Assembly: GCF_034674885.1 (NCBI RefSeq)
Contig: NZ_JAUCDS010000002.1
Coordinates: forward strand, 230,430 to 294,429
Direction: 5' to 3'
Length of the DNA: 64,000 nt
DNA from: Castellaniella sp034674885
GTDB lineage: Bacteria > Pseudomonadota > Gammaproteobacteria > Burkholderiales > Burkholderiaceae_B
Of this stretch, positions 17,102 to 25,055 are shown in pieces (within the stretch, counting starts at the first letter, position 1; each line of letters starts with the position of its first letter). Below the pieces are notes generated by a model that worked only from the letters and a program-made list of their open reading frames with translations, made no database searches and was not told the DNA's origin. The position numbers and the translations under genes were made by a program.

Positions 17102-18478
17102 ATGCAGATCGATTCCACCCTGAGCGCCCTGAACGCGCTGTCGCCCCTGGACGGGCGCTATGCGGCAAAAGCCGATTCCTTGCGGCCCTTTTTGTCGGAA
17201 GCCGGTTTCATGGCGCATCGCGTCGAGGTCGAGATTGCCTGGCTGATCGGCCTGTCGGATGCCGGCCTGCCCGAACTGTCCGCTTTTTCGCCGGCCGCAC
17301 GGGCGCGCTTGCAGGCCCTGGTGCGCAATTTCTCCGAGGCCGACGCAGCCCGCATCAAGGCCATCGAACGCACCACCAATCACGACGTCAAAGCCGTGGA
17401 ATACTGGCTGAAGGAACAGGTGGCCGACGATGCGGAATTGTCGCAGGCGGCGGAATTCATCCATTTTTCCTGCACCTCGGAAGACATCAACAACACCTCG
17501 CATGCGCTGATGCTGGGTCGGGCGCGTTCGCAGGCCGTCGTGCCGACGCTGGAATCGGTCGTGGCGCGGCTGCGCGAGCTGGCCCATCAGCATGCGGATC
17601 AGCCCCTGCTGTCGCGCACGCACGGCCAGCCGGCCACCCCCAGCACCATGGGCAAGGAATTCGCCAACGTGGTGGCCCGCCTGGATCGCGCCCTGGACGC
17701 CATCCGCGCCGTCCAGCCCCTGGCCAAAATGAATGGCGCCACCGGCAATTACAACGCGCACCTGGCCGCCTACCCGGACATCGACTGGCCCGCTTTTTCC
17801 GGCGGGGTGCTGGGCGGCCTGGGCCTGACCCAGAATCCGTATTCGATCCAGATCGAGCCGCATGATTGGATGGCTGCGCTGTTCGACGCCATCGCCCGCG
17901 CCAACACCATCCTGCTGGATCTGAACCGGGACGTCTGGGGCTACATTGCGCTGGGCTACTTCAAGCAGCGCCTGAAGGACGGCGAGGTCGGTTCGTCCAC
18001 CATGCCGCACAAGGTCAATCCCATCGACTTCGAGAATTCCGAAGGCAACCTGGGCCTGGCCAACGCCATGCTGCGTCATCTGTCGGAAAAGCTGCCGGTC
18101 TCGCGTTGGCAGCGCGACCTGACTGATTCCACCGTGCTGCGCAACCTGGGCGTCGCCCTGGGCTACAGCCTGGTGGCCTACGACGCCTGCCTGCGCGGCC
18201 TGGGCAAACTGGAACTGAACGCCGCCGCCATCGATGCCGACATCGACGCCTGCTGGGAAATCCTGGCGGAACCCGTGCAGACCGTCATGCGCCGCTACGG
18301 CCTGCCGCAGCCCTATGAACAGCTCAAGGCCCTGACGCGCGGCAAGGGCATCACCCAGGATGCTCTGCGCGAATTCATCACCGGCCTGGATCTGCCGGCG
18401 GAACCCAAGGCCCGCCTGCTGGCCATGACGCCGCGCAGCTACATCGGCCTGGCCGCCCAGCTGGCCCGGGCGATCTGA
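17102..18478 (+). CDS. purB: adenylosuccinate lyase
   Basis: Acts twice in purine synthesis, releasing fumarate from SAICAR and from adenylosuccinate. 458 residues from ATG 17102 (MQIDSTLSAL), the E. coli-like long type. Fumarase-superfamily signature GSSTMPHKVNPIDFENSEGN, SRTHGQPATPSTMGKE and FSCTSEDINN contain the active-site residues. It stands alone here, away from the purCEK group at 38966-41754. Confidence 0.95.
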   Translation: MQIDSTLSALNALSPLDGRYAAKADSLRPFLSEAGFMAHRVEVEIAWLIGLSDAGLPELSAFSPAARARLQALVRNFSEADAARIKAIERTTNHDVKAVEYWLKEQVADDAELSQAAEFIHFSCTSEDINNTSHALMLGRARSQAVVPTLESVVARLRELAHQHADQPLLSRTHGQPATPSTMGKEFANVVARLDRALDAIRAVQPLAKMNGATGNYNAHLAAYPDIDWPAFSGGVLGGLGLTQNPYSIQIEPHDWMAALFDAIARANTILLDLNRDVWGYIALGYFKQRLKDGEVGSSTMPHKVNPIDFENSEGNLGLANAMLRHLSEKLPVSRWQRDLTDSTVLRNLGVALGYSLVAYDACLRGLGKLELNAAAIDADIDACWEILAEPVQTVMRRYGLPQPYEQLKALTRGKGITQDALREFITGLDLPAEPKARLLAMTPRSYIGLAAQLARAI

Positions 18479-18551
18479 TCGCATGGATCCGATGGCATCT
18501 CTCCGGTTCGCCGGACATGTCATCGCCGATCCGGGGCCGTGCTACGGATTT

Positions 18552-18580
18552 TTGCGCCACATCGGAAATGGGTGTATAGT
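18552..18580 (+). promoter_or_regulatory. promoter of tRNA-Lys
   Basis: TTGCGC (18552-18557) and TATAGT (18575-18580) with a 17-bp spacer, giving a start about 18 bases before the tRNA. Confidence 0.55.
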
Positions 18581-18604
18581 TTCGTTCTTCGCGAAATACG
18601 CGAT

Positions 18605-18680
18605 GGGCAGTTAGCTCAGTTGGTAGAGCAGCGGACTCTTAATCCGTCGGTCCAGGGTTCGAGTCCCTGACTGCCCACCA
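18605..18680 (+). tRNA. tRNA-Lys (anticodon CUU), CCA encoded
   Basis: 76-nt cloverleaf: acceptor GGGCAGT/ACTGCCC, D arm with GTTGGTAGA, anticodon loop CTCTTAA, T loop TTCGAGT, then A and encoded CCA. The anticodon is CTT in DNA. MnmA, encoded 2.4 kb upstream, thiolates the U34 lysine isoacceptor, not this one. Confidence 0.97.
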
Positions 18681-18690
18681 GAAATATCAA

Positions 18691-18722
18691 GGACTTAGAA
18701 GAGATTCTAGGTCCTTTTTTTT
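18691..18722 (+). terminator. terminator after tRNA-Lys
   Basis: GGACTTAGAA (18691-18700) pairs with TTCTAGGTCC (18705-18714, one G-U) across a 4-nt loop, followed by eight T. Confidence 0.85.
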
Positions 18723-18759
18723 GCCCGTATTAGACGCGATATTAGACACTGTCAAATAT

Positions 18760-19026
18760 TCAGTGGTTTTGATCGGCGGTTTCAAGCGCCGATTTTTCGG
18801 TCGTTCGAGGCCACGGACCCTTCTGATCTTCCGTGAGGATGTCTTTGGGTTGGATGGTGGTGATCAGGTCGTTGACCGACTTTTTGCCGGACTCGATTGC
18901 TGCCTTCCATCCGGGCGATTTCTTGGCGAATGCCTCATCGGAAAGAGGCTTGGGTGCCGCCTTGCCGGGCGCCTTTAGCAGCAGAACCTCTCTGGCATCT
19001 ATGATGACGGAAGGCGGTCGGCTGAG
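18760..19026 (-). pseudogene. unidentified gene fragment downstream of tRNA-Lys
   Basis: The minus-strand frame ending at 18760 reads like coding sequence for about its last 85 residues (VIIDAREVLLL, SDEAFAKKSPGWKAAIESGK, NDLITTIQPKD) but has no proper start; upstream the same frame runs out of frame through the cigR remnant. The lysine-rich helical tail recalls C termini of phage recombination proteins, a weak impression only. Just next to it (18728-18747) lies a direct repeat TATTAGAC x2, 12 bp apart. I read the segment as a remnant of integrated DNA. Confidence 0.35.
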
Positions 19027-19061
19027 GTTTGCCTTCTGCTCGGTTGAATCGCCTGCGCAGT

Positions 19062-19175
19062 TCAGTCGGACACGTCGTACGGAACGTCCGCCGCCACGGC
19101 GCTTCCGATGGCGATGAGAACCAGGCCAACCCACGCCACGTGCCATTCGTCGCCGTCGTATCGGGGCAGCCGGTA
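19062..19175 (-). pseudogene. C-terminal fragment of a second cigR-like gene
   Basis: On the minus strand this stretch encodes RLPRYDGDEWHVAW, then LVLIAIGSAVAADV and YDVSD before TGA (19062-19064). It matches the end of the intact CigR-like gene at 22408-23001 (RLPRYDGYEWRVAG, LVLIAIGSAVVADI, YDVFD) at both protein and DNA level. No upstream part of the gene is present, so it is a truncated paralogue. Together with the neighbouring fragment it fills the 630-base gap between tRNA-Lys and the next gene. Confidence 0.75.
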
Positions 19176-19309
19176 TGGTTCGTCTGTTCATGTCGAGCAT
19201 CTTTCGTCGGGTGGTGGCGGAAATTGAGGGGCGGCCCTCTGGTCCTCGCCTGTGGGGGGGCAGGCAGCGGGCGGAACGGAATTGGTGTAAACCATGCTTG
19301 GCTTGATTT

Positions 19310-19341
19310 TTTTCCTATGAGAAAATTTTCCAATCGGAAAA
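19310..19341. promoter_or_regulatory. two tandem TTTTC-N6-GAAAA operators
   Basis: TTTTC-CTATGA-GAAAA (19310-19325) is directly followed by TTTTC-CAATCG-GAAAA (19326-19341). The two 16-bp inverted repeats abut without a gap and end 14 bases before the oxidoreductase start. They look like adjacent dimer sites for one regulator, for which the XRE-cupin protein at 21730 is the nearest candidate. Confidence 0.55.
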
Positions 19342-19355
19342 AATGGATCAAGGCA

Positions 19356-20501
19356 ATGAGCGGCACAGTGTTCGATTTCGCGGTGATCGGGGCGGGGATG
19401 GCGGGAGCGTCCGTCGCGTACCAGCTGGCCCAGGAAGGCGCGTCCGTGGTGGTGCTGGAGCGTGAATCGCAGCCGGGCTATCACTCCACGGGCCGTTCGG
19501 CGGCCATGTTCATGGAAAGCTATGGCACGGAGCAGATTCGCGCCCTGACGCGGGCCAGCCGTGCGTTCTTCGAGCAGCCGCCGGCGGGTTTCTGCGAGCA
19601 TGAGCTGCTGCATCCGCGGCGTGTGCTGTATATCGGAATAGAGGGGCAGGACCGGTTGCTGGAAGATGCGCTGGCGGTTTATCGGCGTGAAGGCCTGCAG
19701 GCGGAGATGCTCAGCGCGGCCCAGGCCAAGGCCTTGGCCCCGTGTCTCGATGAAGACAAGCTCATCGGCGCCGTGCTCGACATGGATTCGACCGACATCG
19801 ACGTCGCTGAACTGCATCAAGGCTTTCTACGCGGCATGAGCAGACAGGGCGCGCAGTTGCGCTGCAAGGCCGAACTGGCCGGCGCCGTGCGCGGTGAGCG
19901 CAGCGGTGTGTGGACGCTGACGCTGGGTGGCGGAGACGTCGTGAGCGCCCGCAGCGTGGTGAACGCCGCCGGCGCGTGGGCCGATCCGGTCGCCGCCCTG
20001 TGCGGCGCCCAGACGCTTGGGATCGAGCCCCGGCGCCGTTCCGCGTTCACGTTCCCGGCCCCTGAGGGCGTGGACGTGAGCCTCTGGCCCGCCGTGATCG
20101 GCGTCGACGAAAGCTTTTATTTCAAACCCGACGCGGGACAGCTGCTGGGGTCGCCGGCCAATGCGGATCCCGTGGCGCCGCATGATGTCGTCCCGGAAGA
20201 GCTCGACATCGCCCTGGGAATCCATCGGATCGAGTCGCTGACCAGCCTGCGCATCCGCCGGCCCGCGCACGTCTGGGCCGGGCTGCGCAGCTTCGCTCCC
20301 GATGGTGATTTCGTGATCGGCTGGGATCCTTCATGTCAGGGCCTTTTCTGGCTGGCGGGGCAGGGCGGGTACGGCATCCAGACATCGGCGGGTGCGTCGG
20401 CGGCTGCCTGTGCGCTGCTTTTGGGACAGACACTGCCTGACTTCCTGCTGCGGCAGGGGGTCGAGGCCGAACGCCTGAGCCCGCGCCGCTTCGCTGCATA
20501 G
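19356..20501 (+). CDS. FAD-dependent oxidoreductase of the D-amino-acid oxidase family
   Basis: 381-residue DAO-fold flavoprotein: dinucleotide site FAVIGAGMAGASVAYQLAQEG, then HSTGRSAAMF typical of D-arginine dehydrogenase (DauA)-like enzymes, and a C-terminal GLFWLAGQGGYGIQTS FAD loop. Start: ATG 19356 (MSGTVFDF) is preferred since the preceding ATG 19317 lies inside an operator; its ribosome site is poor. With the YkvI transporter and XRE-cupin regulator downstream it forms a likely amino-acid or amine utilisation unit. Substrate unknown. Confidence 0.8.
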   Translation: MSGTVFDFAVIGAGMAGASVAYQLAQEGASVVVLERESQPGYHSTGRSAAMFMESYGTEQIRALTRASRAFFEQPPAGFCEHELLHPRRVLYIGIEGQDRLLEDALAVYRREGLQAEMLSAAQAKALAPCLDEDKLIGAVLDMDSTDIDVAELHQGFLRGMSRQGAQLRCKAELAGAVRGERSGVWTLTLGGGDVVSARSVVNAAGAWADPVAALCGAQTLGIEPRRRSAFTFPAPEGVDVSLWPAVIGVDESFYFKPDAGQLLGSPANADPVAPHDVVPEELDIALGIHRIESLTSLRIRRPAHVWAGLRSFAPDGDFVIGWDPSCQGLFWLAGQGGYGIQTSAGASAAACALLLGQTLPDFLLRQGVEAERLSPRRFAA

Positions 20502-20577
20502 CAAGCTTGAGCGCCGCCGGGCGGCAAAGCGGTGCATTCCATCATCATCAATTCAATATCGAGTCCGGAGACGAGGC

Positions 20578-21657
20578 ATGAGTGCATTCAAGGATGTCTG
20601 CAAGATCGCAGGCGCTTTCGTGGGAGTCATTGTTGGCGCGGGGTTCGCGTCAGGACAGGAGATCCTGCAGTTCTTCGCCGCCTTCGGCGGCATCGGCCTG
20701 ATGGGATGCGTGGTGTCTGGGCTGCTGTTCGTCCTCCTGTCGATGGCGTTTTCCACCATGGGGCAGCGCCTGGCGGCGCATTCCCACAAGGAAGTCATCA
20801 ATGCGATGCTGGGCAGGTATCTGGGTCTGGTGTTCGACGTGCTGATAACGTTCTTCCTGTTCGCGGTGACCGTCGTGATGCTGGCCGGGGCAGGTTCCCT
20901 GCTGCAGCAGTGGCTGGGAATCCCCGAGGTCTGGGGCAGCGTGCTGACCACCGTGGTCACCGTGCTCATCGTCTGCCTGGACATTCGCAGCGTGATCGCC
21001 TTCATCGGCGCCGTCACACCGTTTCTCATGTTCATGACGGTCGTAGTGGCGGGCTACGTGCTGGTGTCGCCTCATCCGAGTATCGAAGCGCTCGATGCAG
21101 CCGCGGCCGCCCAGCCTCGGGGAGCTGGCCAGTGGCCGGTGGCCGCCCTGCTGTATGTGTCCTACAACATCGTGGCGGGGATGCCGTTTCTGGTGATCAT
21201 GGGCGGCCAGGCCAAGTCGCGGTCGACCGCGTTCTGGGGCGGCATCCTGGGCGGTCTGCTGCTGGCCGTGCTGATGCTGCTGATCGCCACGGCCATGTAT
21301 CTGCGCATGGACACGATCGGCGGGGTGCCGATGCCGATGCTGGCGATCGCCGCGCAGATCTCGCCCTGGCTGGGCCACCTGATGTCGCTGGTGATCTTCG
21401 GCATGATCCTCAATACGGCGGTCGGCATGCTCTATGCCTTCATGGCGCGCATCGTTCCCGCCGACACCATCCGGTTTCGCGCCGGTACCGTGGCGGCCGG
21501 GGCGCTTGCCTTGGCAGGCAGCTTCGTGGGGTTCATCCAGCTGGTGGGGATTGTGTATCCGATCTATGGCTATATCGGATTCGTGCTGATGGCGCTGGCG
21601 TTCGTGGGCTGGTTGCGTGTGGCGCGCCGCCAGAATGAAGCATCATCGAACGCCTGA
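20578..21657 (+). CDS. YkvI-family membrane transporter
   Basis: 359-residue hydrophobic protein with about ten membrane segments, beginning FKDVCKIAGAFVGVIVGAGFASGQEILQFF, the conserved N terminus of the YkvI branch of the APC superfamily. Substrate is not known for this family. A GGAG site precedes ATG 20578. Its place after the DAO-type oxidase suggests uptake or export of that enzyme's substrate. Confidence 0.8.
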   Translation: MSAFKDVCKIAGAFVGVIVGAGFASGQEILQFFAAFGGIGLMGCVVSGLLFVLLSMAFSTMGQRLAAHSHKEVINAMLGRYLGLVFDVLITFFLFAVTVVMLAGAGSLLQQWLGIPEVWGSVLTTVVTVLIVCLDIRSVIAFIGAVTPFLMFMTVVVAGYVLVSPHPSIEALDAAAAAQPRGAGQWPVAALLYVSYNIVAGMPFLVIMGGQAKSRSTAFWGGILGGLLLAVLMLLIATAMYLRMDTIGGVPMPMLAIAAQISPWLGHLMSLVIFGMILNTAVGMLYAFMARIVPADTIRFRAGTVAAGALALAGSFVGFIQLVGIVYPIYGYIGFVLMALAFVGWLRVARRQNEASSNA

Positions 21658-21729
21658 ACGCGCATCGGGACCGGATAGCGCATAGAATGGCCCGGTCCTG
21701 ACCCAGCACGTTTCGTGTTTCCTGCCCTT

Positions 21730-22392
21730 ATGCCCGGTTCGTCGACTCAGAAATCCAAAGCAGCCCAGGTTCTTGCCGAGGTGCTTCCGGGCGCGAGCGC
21801 GCCGGCCGGAGGCCGGGGGCTCGCGGGGAGGCACGAGGTCGGGGCGAAGATCCGCACGGCGCGCAAGGAACGCAAGCTGACGCTGCAGCAGGTGGCCCAG
21901 CGCAGCGGATTGGCGGTATCGACCGTCTCTAAGGCCGAGCGCGGGCTGATCGCCTTGAGCTATGAAAAGGTGCTGCAGCTGGGCCGTGCGCTGGACATCG
22001 ACATGACGCGCCTGTTCATGCCGGCGTCGGCGCAGCTTGGGTCCGGCGCGGCTGAACCCCCGACGTTCGTCAAGGACCGCTTCGAGGACGTGCAGCGCTA
22101 CGAGACCGATCAGTACGAATACAGCGTGCTGTGCGGTGCGTTCCCGGGCAAGAAGATGCAGCCGCTCGTGGCCTTGATCAATGCGCGTGAAGCGCACGAT
22201 TTTTCAGAAACCATCCGCCACCCGGGCCAGGAATTCGTCATGGTGCTGTCCGGGCGCGTACGCATTTTGTTCGAGAATGGCGAAACGGTGGAACTCGGCC
22301 TGCACGAAGCGGCCTATTTCGACAGCGGCGTCGGCCACATCTACATCAGCCTGAGCCGGCTGCCGGCCCAGGTGCTGTCCGTGTGCTGCTGA
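21730..22392 (+). CDS. XRE-family regulator with C-terminal cupin domain
   Basis: About 220 residues. An N-terminal basic tail is followed by an HTH_3 domain (GAKIRTARKERKLTLQQVAQRSGLAVSTVSKAERG, helix-turn-helix) and a C-terminal cupin (GQEFVMVLSGRVRILFENG, later DSGVGHIYIS). This PuuR-like layout usually controls neighbouring amine or amino-acid catabolic genes with the cupin as effector sensor. Start uncertain: ATG 21730 or GTG 21715. Last gene of the 19356-22392 unit. Confidence 0.8.
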   Translation: MPGSSTQKSKAAQVLAEVLPGASAPAGGRGLAGRHEVGAKIRTARKERKLTLQQVAQRSGLAVSTVSKAERGLIALSYEKVLQLGRALDIDMTRLFMPASAQLGSGAAEPPTFVKDRFEDVQRYETDQYEYSVLCGAFPGKKMQPLVALINAREAHDFSETIRHPGQEFVMVLSGRVRILFENGETVELGLHEAAYFDSGVGHIYISLSRLPAQVLSVCC

Positions 22393-22407
22393 TCGCCGGC
22401 GGCAGGC

Positions 22408-23001
22408 TCAGTCGAACACGTCGTACAGAATGTCCGCCACGACCGCGCTTCCGATGGCGATCAGAACCAGGTCGCTTCCCGCCACTCGCCATTCATAACC
22501 ATCGTACCTGGGCAGCCGGCCCAGCAGAGGCCCCGGCACGAGCTTTTTGGCGATGCCCGGGGGCAGAGGCTTGCCTCTTGCCAGGTTCTTTCGGATGCCT
22601 GGCGGCAGTGAGCCGTACCCCCTGATGCCGTAATCGCCCGCGTATCCACGGGCCGCAGATGCCGTGATTCCCGCGTAGATGAGACCGCCGTAGTCATCGC
22701 CGCCGCGCAGACGCCCTTGGCTGTCCCTGTGATCGTCGAAGTAGTCGCGATTCCGGCCGTGCGAGTCATAGGAGGCTTGCTGGCCCTTGTGCCCGGCGTG
22801 GTCGCCTGACCCGCCGCCGGAGTGGCCCTGGTTTCCCTGGCCCTGATTCCCTTTGCCCTTGTTTCCCTTATCTTTGTTTCCGTTGCCGTGGGGATTGCCG
22901 CCGTGACCTTGCCCCTTGCCTTCCGGGGGCGCGGCCTGGGCGCCGAGCGCCAGCGTGATGCCTGCGCTCATCGCGGCGGCCAGTATGGTGCGTCTTTTCA
23001 T
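22408..23001 (-). CDS. CigR-like (RcnB-domain) exported protein
   Basis: 197 residues. Signal peptide MKRRTILAAAMSAGITLALGAQA cut after residue about 23. A Gly/Asn/Lys/His-rich low-complexity stretch (about 25-75: GHGGNPHGNGNKDKGNKGKG) follows, then the conserved end with LPPGIRKNLARGKPLPPGI, LPRYDGYEW and a hydrophobic tail. This matches the CigR anti-virulence regulator family described in Salmonella; function here is unknown. A truncated relative lies at 19062-19175. Confidence 0.75.
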   Translation of the reverse strand: MKRRTILAAAMSAGITLALGAQAAPPEGKGQGHGGNPHGNGNKDKGNKGKGNQGQGNQGHSGGGSGDHAGHKGQQASYDSHGRNRDYFDDHRDSQGRLRGGDDYGGLIYAGITASAARGYAGDYGIRGYGSLPPGIRKNLARGKPLPPGIAKKLVPGPLLGRLPRYDGYEWRVAGSDLVLIAIGSAVVADILYDVFD

Positions 23002-23048
23002 TCGGGCATCCTTGCATCAAGGGGATGCGAAAAGTATAGGGCAGTCCC

Positions 23049-24347
23049 TCAAGCCATTGCCAGCGCGTCGGCCGCAGGCCGCCGCTGGATCATCAGCGCG
23101 ATGACGGCGGCGATGATGCCGGTGGCGCCCGACAGCACGAAGGCCATCAGGTAGCTGCCGGACACTTCGCGCACGTAGCCGCCCATCCAGGCTGCCGTGG
23201 CCGCGCCGATCTGGTGGCCGGCGACGATCCAGCCGAACACCACCGGGGCGTCGCGGTCGCCGAAGACGTCGGTGGCCAGGCGCAGCGTGGGCGGCACGGT
23301 GGCGATCCAGTCCAGGCCGTAGAACACTGCGAAGATCGACAGGCTGTAGAGCGAGAAATCGGTGTAGGGCAGCAGCATCAGCGAGATGCCGCGCAGGCCG
23401 TAGTACACGAAGAGCAGCTTGCGCGGGTCGTAGCGGTCGGTGAGCCAGCCCGATGCCGTGGTCCCGACGAGGTCGAACACGCCCATCAGCGCCAGCAGGC
23501 CCGCAGCCTGGACCGGAGCGACGCCGTGGTCGCCGCACATTGCGATCAGGTGGGTGCCCACCAGGCCGTTGGTGGTGAAGCCGCAGACCCAGAAGGTGGC
23601 GAACAGGAACCAGAAGGCACGGGTGCGGCTGGCGCGCTTGAGCGCGCCGAAAGTGGCGGCGATCAGGCCGATGCGGGGCGCAGCAGGCGCGGGCGGATGG
23701 GTCGGGTTGCTGCCATAGGGCAGCAGGCCCACGTCCGCCGGCAGGCCGGGCACCAGCCTCCAGACCAGGGGCACCATCACCACCATGGCGGCCGCCACGG
23801 CCCAGACCGCGCGCGTCCAGTCGCCGGACGAGGCCAGCCCGGCCAGCAGGGGCAGGAAGATCAGGTTGCCGGTGGCGGTGCTGGCGGTGAGGATCCCCAT
23901 GGCCAGGCCCCGGTGCTTGTGAAACCAGCGGTTGGCGACCGTGGCGCCCAGCACGGTGGCCACGGCTCCCGACCCGATCCCCGAAAAGATCCCCCACAGG
24001 GCGATGAGATGCCAGGTCTGGGTCATGTAGGCACTGGCGGCGGAGGATGCCGCCATGACGACCAGCGCCCACAGCAGCACCCGCCGCAAGCCGAAGTGAT
24101 CCATGGCTGCGGCGGCGAACGGGCCCACCATGCCATAGAAGAAGATGCCGAGGGCCGCAGCCAGCGAAATGGTGGCCCGGCTCCAGCCGAAGGCCTGCTG
24201 CAGCGGGTCCAGCAACACGCTGGGCGTCGCGCGCAATCCGGCGGAGAACAGCAGGCAGAAGAAAATGACGCCGACCACGACGAAAGCGTAGCGCTGGCCC
24301 AGGCGGGAGACGAGAGCGGATTTCGCGAGACGCGCGGAAGATGACAT
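23049..24347 (-). CDS. MFS transporter
   Basis: 432 residues with 12 predicted membrane segments. The family loop after TM2 appears as DHFGLRRVLL, and the central loop after TM8 as DRYDPRKLLF. It belongs to the monocarboxylate/oxalate-formate-antiporter-like branch by general look (GWSRATISLAAALGIFFYG). Divergent from the TetR gene, with a shared operator between them, so it is probably repressed by that regulator. Substrate unknown. Confidence 0.8.
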   Translation of the reverse strand: MSSSARLAKSALVSRLGQRYAFVVVGVIFFCLLFSAGLRATPSVLLDPLQQAFGWSRATISLAAALGIFFYGMVGPFAAAAMDHFGLRRVLLWALVVMAASSAASAYMTQTWHLIALWGIFSGIGSGAVATVLGATVANRWFHKHRGLAMGILTASTATGNLIFLPLLAGLASSGDWTRAVWAVAAAMVVMVPLVWRLVPGLPADVGLLPYGSNPTHPPAPAAPRIGLIAATFGALKRASRTRAFWFLFATFWVCGFTTNGLVGTHLIAMCGDHGVAPVQAAGLLALMGVFDLVGTTASGWLTDRYDPRKLLFVYYGLRGISLMLLPYTDFSLYSLSIFAVFYGLDWIATVPPTLRLATDVFGDRDAPVVFGWIVAGHQIGAATAAWMGGYVREVSGSYLMAFVLSGATGIIAAVIALMIQRRPAADALAMA

Positions 24348-24352
24348 GATAT

Positions 24353-24406
24353 GTTACTGACCGGTACGTGCGTAGGAGTGGCATATAATACGTACCGGTC
24401 AGTAAC
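24353..24406. promoter_or_regulatory. 17-bp inverted repeat operator between MFS and tetR genes
   Basis: GTTACTGACCGGTACGT (24353-24369) and its exact reverse complement (24390-24406) flank a 20-bp spacer that contains a plus-strand TATAAT (24384-24389). Each arm is itself an imperfect palindrome around ACCGGT, as in TetR operators. Binding would block both divergent promoters. Confidence 0.7.
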
Positions 24407-24422
24407 TTCGTCAAGCGCCATC

Positions 24423-25052
24423 ATGAAAAAGACACTGCAAGCCGGATTGCCGCCGGGTGGCCGGGCGCCTGCGCCCAAGGCCGGGCCGCCGCGCGCTGCC
24501 GACCGCATCCGCAGCAGCGCGCGGGATCTGTTCTACCACCAGGGGATCCGGGCAGTCGGCGTAGACGCCATCGTGGCCGAGGCGGGTGTCACCAAACCCA
24601 GCCTCTATCGCAGTTTCGCCTCGAAGGACGATCTGGCGGCAGCCTATCTGCAGGATTACGAACTCGAGTTCTGGCACCGCTTCGATGCGGCGGCTGAGGC
24701 CCATCCGGACGATCCTCGCGCGCAGATCCTGGCCTATTTCACCGGGCTGGCACAACGGGCCGGCCTGCCGGGATACCGGGGGTGCGGCCTGACCAATGCC
24801 TGCATCGAATACCCGGCGCCCGATCATCCTGCCCGACAGGTATCGGTGGCCAACAAGCGAAAGGTGCGCGAACGCCTGGCCGACCTGGCGCGCCGGATGG
24901 GCGCGCGCGATCCCGACGCGCTGGGCGACGGCTTGCAGCTGCTGCTGGAGGGCGCTTACGTATCCAGTCAGATACTGGGCGCCAAGGGGCCGATACGGCA
25001 TCTGGCGGACGTCGCCGCGTGCCTGATCGACGCCAGCCTGGCTCGAGACTGA
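24423..25052 (+). CDS. TetR-family transcriptional regulator
   Basis: 209 residues from ATG 24423 (MKKTLQAGLPPGG). N-terminal helix-turn-helix AARDLFYHQGIRAVGVDAIVAEAGVTKPSLYRSFASKDDL is typical; the C-terminal ligand domain includes GCGLTNACIEYP, as in YcdC/AcrR-like members that sense small organics. It is flanked by two MFS genes, one divergent and one four bases downstream, and by its likely operator. Confidence 0.88.
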   Translation: MKKTLQAGLPPGGRAPAPKAGPPRAADRIRSSARDLFYHQGIRAVGVDAIVAEAGVTKPSLYRSFASKDDLAAAYLQDYELEFWHRFDAAAEAHPDDPRAQILAYFTGLAQRAGLPGYRGCGLTNACIEYPAPDHPARQVSVANKRKVRERLADLARRMGARDPDALGDGLQLLLEGAYVSSQILGAKGPIRHLADVAACLIDASLARD

Positions 25053-25055
25053 TCG

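Noticed and set aside
21667..21698. Inverted repeat GGACCGG/CCGGTCC between the YkvI and XRE-cupin genes
   Set aside because: Seven base pairs around a 17-nt loop; could be an operator or weak hairpin but nothing else supports a role.
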